From an uncultured Oscillospiraceae bacterium (GTDB lineage: Bacteria > Bacillota > Clostridia > Oscillospirales > Ruminococcaceae), in NCBI GenBank assembly GCA_934466455.1, contig CAKSLF010000010.1, positions 7,286 to 71,285 on the forward strand: a DNA stretch of 64,000 bases, given 5' to 3'. The notes beneath the pieces are model-generated. The model saw only the letters and a list, made by a program, of their open reading frames with translations. It ran no database searches and was not told the origin of the DNA. Shown one piece after another: positions 60,201 to 64,000 of this stretch. Every line of letters begins with the position of its first letter. Position 1 is the first letter of the stretch. The position numbers were made by a program, and so were the translations under genes.

Positions 60201-60534
60201 CCGGAAGGGCGATTATTTTTGCGATAAGGCTTGCGTTATTTTCGTTTTCAACAAAAACATCCTTGGAATAGGTCGGATATATTCCCCTTATTCCGTCAAC
60301 GGCACGAATCGCCTCCATATCCCCATCGTCAAAGCCGTAGGTGGAGAGCAGATGAATATCCATAAGGTTATTATCGTGAAAATATTCCTTTTGGGTCTCA
60401 AGCATATCCGGGCAGGCGGATTTAAGCCCGGCAAAAAAGCCCGCTCCCAATGCTATAATTGCAAAAATGGAGAAAAAGCGGCTTTTTGACCGCCTTATTT
60501 CTCTTATTATATCTTTAAGCAGTGCCGATTTCAA
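57268..60534 (-). CDS. FtsX-like ABC transporter permease with long coiled coil
   Basis: The 1088-residue permease has two FtsX-type units. The first helix (about residue 25-45) is followed by a large extracellular domain that contains a very long heptad-rich coiled coil (about 265-540) with repeats such as SGWAEYNSGWKEYTEGKREF, then three helices; the second unit has the same layout around a smaller extracellular domain. The FtsX motifs KALGYSKGAI and KVLGFYDREV are present. TTG 60534 follows AAAGGAG at seven bases. The ATPase gene precedes it on the same strand. Related systems export lipids, peptides or antibiotics or sense envelope stress; the cargo is unknown. Confidence 0.88.
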   Translation of the reverse strand: MKSALLKDIIREIRRSKSRFFSIFAIIALGAGFFAGLKSACPDMLETQKEYFHDNNLMDIHLLSTYGFDDGDMEAIRAVDGIRGIYPTYSKDVFVENENNASLIAKIIALPDVTTAPYADKTIDEPVLLEGRMPKSANECVVEEHAQLHTVFNIGDTVSVYTTDSDDPLENSLVRSSWTVVGVVMNPRYISYERGNTTIGDGRINTYIMVPEGNFCYEVYTDVFLTMEDTAQFGAFDDEYWTALDGDAERFEQVAAVRKEERFSEIKDEAERSLSEAKQKLADGEKEAEEKLSEAKKTLDEAYKKLSDGEKKLKSGWAEYNSGWKEYTEGKREFEEQIADAEKQIEEGEEQVRQGYYQYNEGVRRLVAEVENGVKDALNDMSADEIRAKIEEIRKAIDAGKGSPEMEKLLEDLEAKLKEIEDLPDKVQQAIDGAKQLKEAKAQLEAASAELKLAREQLEQAKAEGLEKLSSAEAELKKAYKQLKNSEKQLSDGWEEYNSGLEQYEQAKEKTEKELSDARQQILDAEKEVAKLKKPTWYVFTRKDNPGFSTYESDAYRIDSVAKIFPVFFFLVAMLVCLTTMTRMVEEERTQIGTLKALGYSKGAIAAKFIIYSALASLSGSVFGIAFGSFLFPTVIYSAYEMLYKTPSLKFEPMPGMWVLVTVCALVCTTASALMACMAELRSQPAQLMRPKAPKAGKRVLLEKIPFIWKKLSFTKKVTVRNLFRYKRRIFMTIIGIAGCTALTLTGFGLYSSISVILDKQYSDIFTYDLIVAVDSDAGEYTLGNVKAALENDPTAAENVSIDMKGVNYKGIGDISLVVTDDAEKFADVVTLKDRASGKKFALSDDGVIITERLSELAGLSAGDEMTFTVGDKKITATVEDITENYALHFIYMTEGLYEKLCGEKPVYNAYFTIMSDTGDEAQKALGEKLMSIDGVQALSFVKDTRESFSNTVKNLNYVVILVILSAAALAFVVLYNLTNINITERIREIATIKVLGFYDREVSSYVFRENILLTLMGGAVGLVAGIWLHKFVMEVAQSDSVMFGRGLPPWCFCAAFVMTVVFALLVNFIMFFRLKKISMVESLKSVE

Positions 60535-60554
60535 AAAGACGCTCCTTTCCCGAA

Positions 60555-61259
60555 TTACCACTCAATATTTTCAACGGGGGTCGGGTTTTTGTTTATCTCT
60601 ATTCCTATAACCTTGCTGCTGTTGATATGTATGACCTTATCCGCCATAGGGGTAAGGGCAAGGTTATGGGTGATAACTATTACCGTCATTCCGTTTTGGC
60701 GGCAGCAATCCTGCAAAAGCTTTAGTATCTGTTTTCCCGTTACATAATCGAGTGCGCCGGTAGGCTCGTCGCAAAGAAGTATCTTCGGATTTTTTGCAAG
60801 TGCTCTTGCGATGGCTACACGCTGCTGCTCGCCGCCGGAAAGCTGCGCCGGAAAGTTATTTTCCCTGTTTTCAAGCCCGACCTGCTTCAAAACCGTATCC
60901 GGGTCAAGGGGGTTTTTGCATATCTGGGAGGCAAGCTCCACATTTTCCTTTGCGGTAAGGTTTTGGATAAGATTATAGAACTGGAACACAAAGCCGATGT
61001 CATAGCGGCGGTATGTAATAAGCTCCTTGTTATTATATTTTGCAATATTATTGCCGTCTACGATTATATCTCCCTCGGTTACGGTATCCATTCCGCCGAG
61101 CATATTGAGAATTGTTGTTTTTCCTGCGCCGGAGGGACCGACTATTACAACAAATTCTCCTTTTTCTATATCAAAGCTTACGTGGTCGGAGGCGGTTATC
61201 GTAACCTCGCCCATTGTATAGCGTTTACATACATCTTTAAGACTTACAAAGCTGCTCAA
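60555..61259 (-). CDS. ABC transporter ATP-binding protein (MacB/LolD type)
   Basis: The 234-residue ATPase has Walker A GPSGAGKTTILN, signature LSGGEQQRVAIARALAK, Walker B LLCDEPTGALD and switch VITHNLALT, the form found with FtsX-like permeases. TTG 61259 is 11 bases after AGAGGAG; a TTG at 61286 is possible but has no site. It is immediately upstream of the giant permease and is its energy partner. Confidence 0.92.
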   Translation of the reverse strand: MSSFVSLKDVCKRYTMGEVTITASDHVSFDIEKGEFVVIVGPSGAGKTTILNMLGGMDTVTEGDIIVDGNNIAKYNNKELITYRRYDIGFVFQFYNLIQNLTAKENVELASQICKNPLDPDTVLKQVGLENRENNFPAQLSGGEQQRVAIARALAKNPKILLCDEPTGALDYVTGKQILKLLQDCCRQNGMTVIVITHNLALTPMADKVIHINSSKVIGIEINKNPTPVENIEW

Positions 61260-61431
61260 GAAAAATTTTGCTCCTCTCTTAAACAAAAATTAAATTGTAA
61301 AAACATAAAACTTGTGCTATTATATATGGCAGACGGATTTTTGCCGTAAAATACCCATATAAATATGATTATATTTTATTTTTATTATATTTTATATTTG
61401 TGAACAAATCAACCGCTGAAAGGGGATTTTT

Positions 61432-62055
61432 ATGAAGCTTATCGGTTTTTATAACTATACTGTCTGGCTTACATATGCGGGAGCGGCAGCAGCCGTCTGC
61501 GGAATTTTCTTTTCCGCCGCCGGTCACCCCTTCTGGGGGGTCATGTGCCTGCTTTTTGCCGGCTTTACGGATATGTTCGACGGAAAAATCGCCTCCACCA
61601 TGAAGAGGACCGAGGCGGAAAAAAACTTTGGGATACAGATAGATTCTCTCTGTGACCTTATAAGCTTCGGCGTTCTTCCCATTGCCATTGGGTATGGGCT
61701 TGGGCTTTCCGGCGGATTTTTCTATGTTTCCGCAATATTGTATCTGATTTGCGCAATAATCCGCCTTGCCTATTTTAATGTTGACGAAATTATGCGCCAG
61801 CGGCAGGAAACCGGGCGCAGAAAAACCTATTACGGGCTTCCCGTAACGGCGGCGGCAATGCTTTTTCCGCTTATCTTCGGGCTTAAAAACCTGCTTGGAA
61901 ACGCCCTTTTGCCGGTTTATCAGATTGCGCTTTTTGCGGCTGCCGCTGCTTTTATCTTAAAATTCAAAATAAAAAAGCCCCACGGCGCAGCTCTTTGGAT
62001 AATCCTTGCGCTTGGGCTTGGGGTGCTTGCGCTTGTAATCACCGCCGGACTTTGA
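61432..62055 (+). CDS. pssA: CDP-alcohol phosphatidyltransferase (PssA type)
   Basis: The CDP-alcohol motif is present: DMFDGKIASTMKR, then GIQIDSLCDLISFG, with the Asp ligands intact. Six hydrophobic helices make up 207 residues. Phosphatidylserine synthase is the likely role; glycerophosphate or inositol variants cannot be excluded. ATG 61432 follows AAAGGGG. Confidence 0.85.
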   Translation: MKLIGFYNYTVWLTYAGAAAAVCGIFFSAAGHPFWGVMCLLFAGFTDMFDGKIASTMKRTEAEKNFGIQIDSLCDLISFGVLPIAIGYGLGLSGGFFYVSAILYLICAIIRLAYFNVDEIMRQRQETGRRKTYYGLPVTAAAMLFPLIFGLKNLLGNALLPVYQIALFAAAAAFILKFKIKKPHGAALWIILALGLGVLALVITAGL

Positions 62056-62056
62056 C

Positions 62057-62098
62057 AAAAATATGCCCCTTCGCTTTTTTTCGAAGGGGCTTTTTTTT
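62057..62098 (+). terminator. Terminator of pssA
   Basis: Stem GCCCCTTCG/CGAAGGGGC (62065-62073, 62082-62090) with a T-rich loop and T-run. Confidence 0.85.
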
Positions 62099-62110
62099 AC
62101 AGGAGAGCTT

Positions 62111-63874
62111 ATGGAAAACCACATACTTTTTACGGAATGGGGCAAAAAAATCGACCCCGCAAATGTACTTTCGGAATATCCCCGCCCGCAGCTTGTTCGG
62201 GAAAATTGGCGTTGCCTTAACGGATATTGGGATTACGCCATTACAAAAACGGCGGAGGAGCCGGAGCGTTATGACGGAAAAATCCTTGTTCCATTTTCGC
62301 CGGAGGCTCCGCTTTCCGGCGTAATGCGCAGCCTTTTGCCCGGAGAATATCTGCATTACCGCCTTTGCTTTGATTACAGAGGAAGCTCTCCCCACGCAAT
62401 TTTGCACTTCGGTGCGGTTGACGAGCGGTGCGAGGTTTTCCTCAACGGAGAAAAAATCGGCGAACACCGGGGCGGCTATCTCCCCTTTTCCTTTGACATT
62501 GCGCCCGTGCTCAAACAAGGGAAAAATGTGCTTACGCTATCCGTCCGGGACGATTCGGACAGCTCCTACCATGCAAACGGCAAGCAGACCATTAAGCGGG
62601 GTGGTATTTGGTACACCGCCCAAAGCGGGATTTGGCAGACGGTTTGGCTTGAGGAAGCTGCGGAAAACTACATAGAAAGCATAAAAATCACTCCGGTGCT
62701 CAAAAGCGGCGAGGTTTTGTTTGAAATTTCCGCAAAAAATCCCGAAAATGCGAATATCGTAATCCGTGAGCACGGAGATATTATTGCCGAAGGGGCGGCG
62801 GACAAAAGCGGAAAAGCCGTGCTCAAAATAAACGCTTTTCGCCCAATACACCCTTGGACGCCCGACGACCCATTCCTCTACGATACGGAAATCACCCTTG
62901 GCGATGACCGGATAAAAAGCTATTTTGCCATGCGGGAATTTTCCGTAAAGCCCGATGAGCACGGAATAATGCGCCTTTGTCTTAACGGTGCTCCCCTTTT
63001 CCACAGCGGGGTTCTTGACCAGGGCTATTGGTGCGACGGACTTTATACCGCACCCTCCGACGAAGCCATGGTCAAAGACATTCTTTCCATGAAACGCCTT
63101 GGCTTTAATATGCTGCGAAAGCATATTAAAGTCGAGCCGCTTCGGTGGTACTATCACTGCGACAGGCTTGGTATGCTTGTTTGGCAGGACATGGTAAGCG
63201 GCGGCGTGATGAAGCATTTTATGCTGAAATCAGCCCTCTCCACCGTTGGGATAACAAAGCTTAGGGACAACAATTACCGCTTTTTCGGGCGGCTTGACGA
63301 GGCGGGCAGAAAAGAATTTATCGAGGACATGGAGGGCACGGTTCGCCACCTTTACAACTGCCCCTGCATAGCCCTCTGGTGCATTTTTAACGAGGGCTGG
63401 GGACAGTTTGACAGCATGAAAGCCTATGAGCGGCTGCTCTCCCTTGACAAAACCCGCACCGTTGATATTGCAAGCGGTTGGCACGACCAGGGCGGCGGCG
63501 AGCTTTTGAGCCTGCATGTCTACTTCCGTCCGTTCAAAATGAAGCACGACCGCCGAGCCGTTGTTTTAAGCGAATTCGGCGGATATAACTGCCATATTGC
63601 GGGGCATTGCTTTAACGACGCAGATTACGGCTACCGCCGTTTTCCTACCGCGGAAAAGCTTTCCGAGGCGTTTTGCCGCCTTTACCGGCGGGAAATTATC
63701 CCCGCAAAGGCGCAGGGGCTTTGTGCGGCGGTTTACACCCAGCTTTCCGATGTTGAGGACGAGCAAAACGGAATTTTGACCTACGACAGAGCGGTCTGCA
63801 AGCTTCCGGAGGCGGAAATCGCCGCCATAAACGAAATTCTTACAAAAGGTAAAGCCGAACCCGCAAAAGTTTAA
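62111..63874 (+). CDS. Glycoside hydrolase family 2
   Basis: The sugar-binding domain, the immunoglobulin-like domain and the TIM barrel of GH2 are in order. The catalytic acid Glu428 is in FNEGWGQ and the nucleophile Glu488 in LSEFGGY. RGGIWYTAQSGIWQTVWLEE is the typical substrate-binding stretch. At 587 residues and with no signal peptide it acts in the cytoplasm on imported sugars, as a beta-glucuronidase, beta-galactosidase or beta-mannosidase type; substrate is not decidable. ATG 62111 follows AGGAGAG. Several copies of the GTGCTCA word occur in its first half. Nothing further can be supported in 63875-64000. Confidence 0.92.
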   Translation: MENHILFTEWGKKIDPANVLSEYPRPQLVRENWRCLNGYWDYAITKTAEEPERYDGKILVPFSPEAPLSGVMRSLLPGEYLHYRLCFDYRGSSPHAILHFGAVDERCEVFLNGEKIGEHRGGYLPFSFDIAPVLKQGKNVLTLSVRDDSDSSYHANGKQTIKRGGIWYTAQSGIWQTVWLEEAAENYIESIKITPVLKSGEVLFEISAKNPENANIVIREHGDIIAEGAADKSGKAVLKINAFRPIHPWTPDDPFLYDTEITLGDDRIKSYFAMREFSVKPDEHGIMRLCLNGAPLFHSGVLDQGYWCDGLYTAPSDEAMVKDILSMKRLGFNMLRKHIKVEPLRWYYHCDRLGMLVWQDMVSGGVMKHFMLKSALSTVGITKLRDNNYRFFGRLDEAGRKEFIEDMEGTVRHLYNCPCIALWCIFNEGWGQFDSMKAYERLLSLDKTRTVDIASGWHDQGGGELLSLHVYFRPFKMKHDRRAVVLSEFGGYNCHIAGHCFNDADYGYRRFPTAEKLSEAFCRLYRREIIPAKAQGLCAAVYTQLSDVEDEQNGILTYDRAVCKLPEAEIAAINEILTKGKAEPAKV

Positions 63875-64000
63875 CCGAATCGGTTTTGAACTATAACCTT
63901 ACCGTAGCCGTATCATCACAAAGTCCGCACATTCCGACCGTATCATATTATCAGAGCAAGAGAGATGTTGGTTTTTGAGCAGACTGACAAATCGAAATTA

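Overview
The window reads as chromosome from a spore-forming Clostridia-class Firmicute, most likely of the Oscillospirales type. The evidence is a sigma-E/SpoIIGA locus, strong GG-rich ribosome binding sites, many TTG and GTG starts, CTT-dominated leucine codons, Dlt- and VanW-type envelope genes and a CdaA/CdaR pair. Gene content is mostly core housekeeping. I see no rRNA, CRISPR array, phage, integrase or insertion sequence. The only RNA gene I recognise is one tRNA-Ser.

Layout: 0.1-0.8 kb is non-coding leader with a consensus promoter. 0.85-7.2 kb is an F-type ATP synthase operon (a, c, b, alpha, gamma, beta, epsilon) with no separate delta gene. Instead the C-terminal domain of delta is fused to the N-terminus of alpha. 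7.3-13.5 kb (minus strand) holds KtrAB potassium uptake, a split transketolase, and sigE with its protease spoIIGA. 14-19.4 kb (plus) holds a CdaR/PucR-type regulator, ftsE-ftsX, an M23 murein hydrolase and an S41 protease homologue whose catalytic Ser and Lys positions are both replaced. 19.4-21.9 kb has greA, lysS and a small winged-helix-like ORF. 22-32.3 kb is mixed: a secreted metallophosphoesterase, an ABC-F ATPase, small membrane proteins, a CPBP-like gene broken by an amber codon, two surface or repeat proteins, an acetolactate decarboxylase remnant and a U32 peptidase. 32.4 kb carries tRNA-Ser(GGA). 32.7-49.3 kb (mostly minus) has a FAD oxidoreductase, the c-di-AMP cyclase CdaA with its regulator, a DUF3343/cysteine desulfurase pair, MltG, ThyX, DinB, PepF and a dltA-dltC-vanW group. 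49.5-51.7 kb (plus) looks like a glycolipid operon. 51.8-61.3 kb (minus) has ruvX-upp, rpiB-tsaB-tsaE, a ROK kinase, a RodA-type protein and a large FtsX-like ABC exporter. 61.4-63.9 kb (plus) has a CDP-alcohol phosphatidyltransferase and a GH2 glycosidase.

Functional threads: peptidoglycan growth and remodelling (FtsEX-M23, MltG, RodA, Dlt, VanW), c-di-AMP and potassium homeostasis (CdaA/CdaR with KtrAB), sporulation (sigE/spoIIGA) and tRNA modification (TsaB, TsaE, YtqB/MnmM).

The most unusual items are the delta-alpha fusion in the ATP synthase, the apparently dead S41 protease beside FtsEX, and a word of consensus TTTGAGCACGG that recurs far above chance in both orientations and several reading frames, sometimes as inverted pairs, resembling DNA-uptake-type repeats. 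All calls come from reading sequence by eye; no database search was run.
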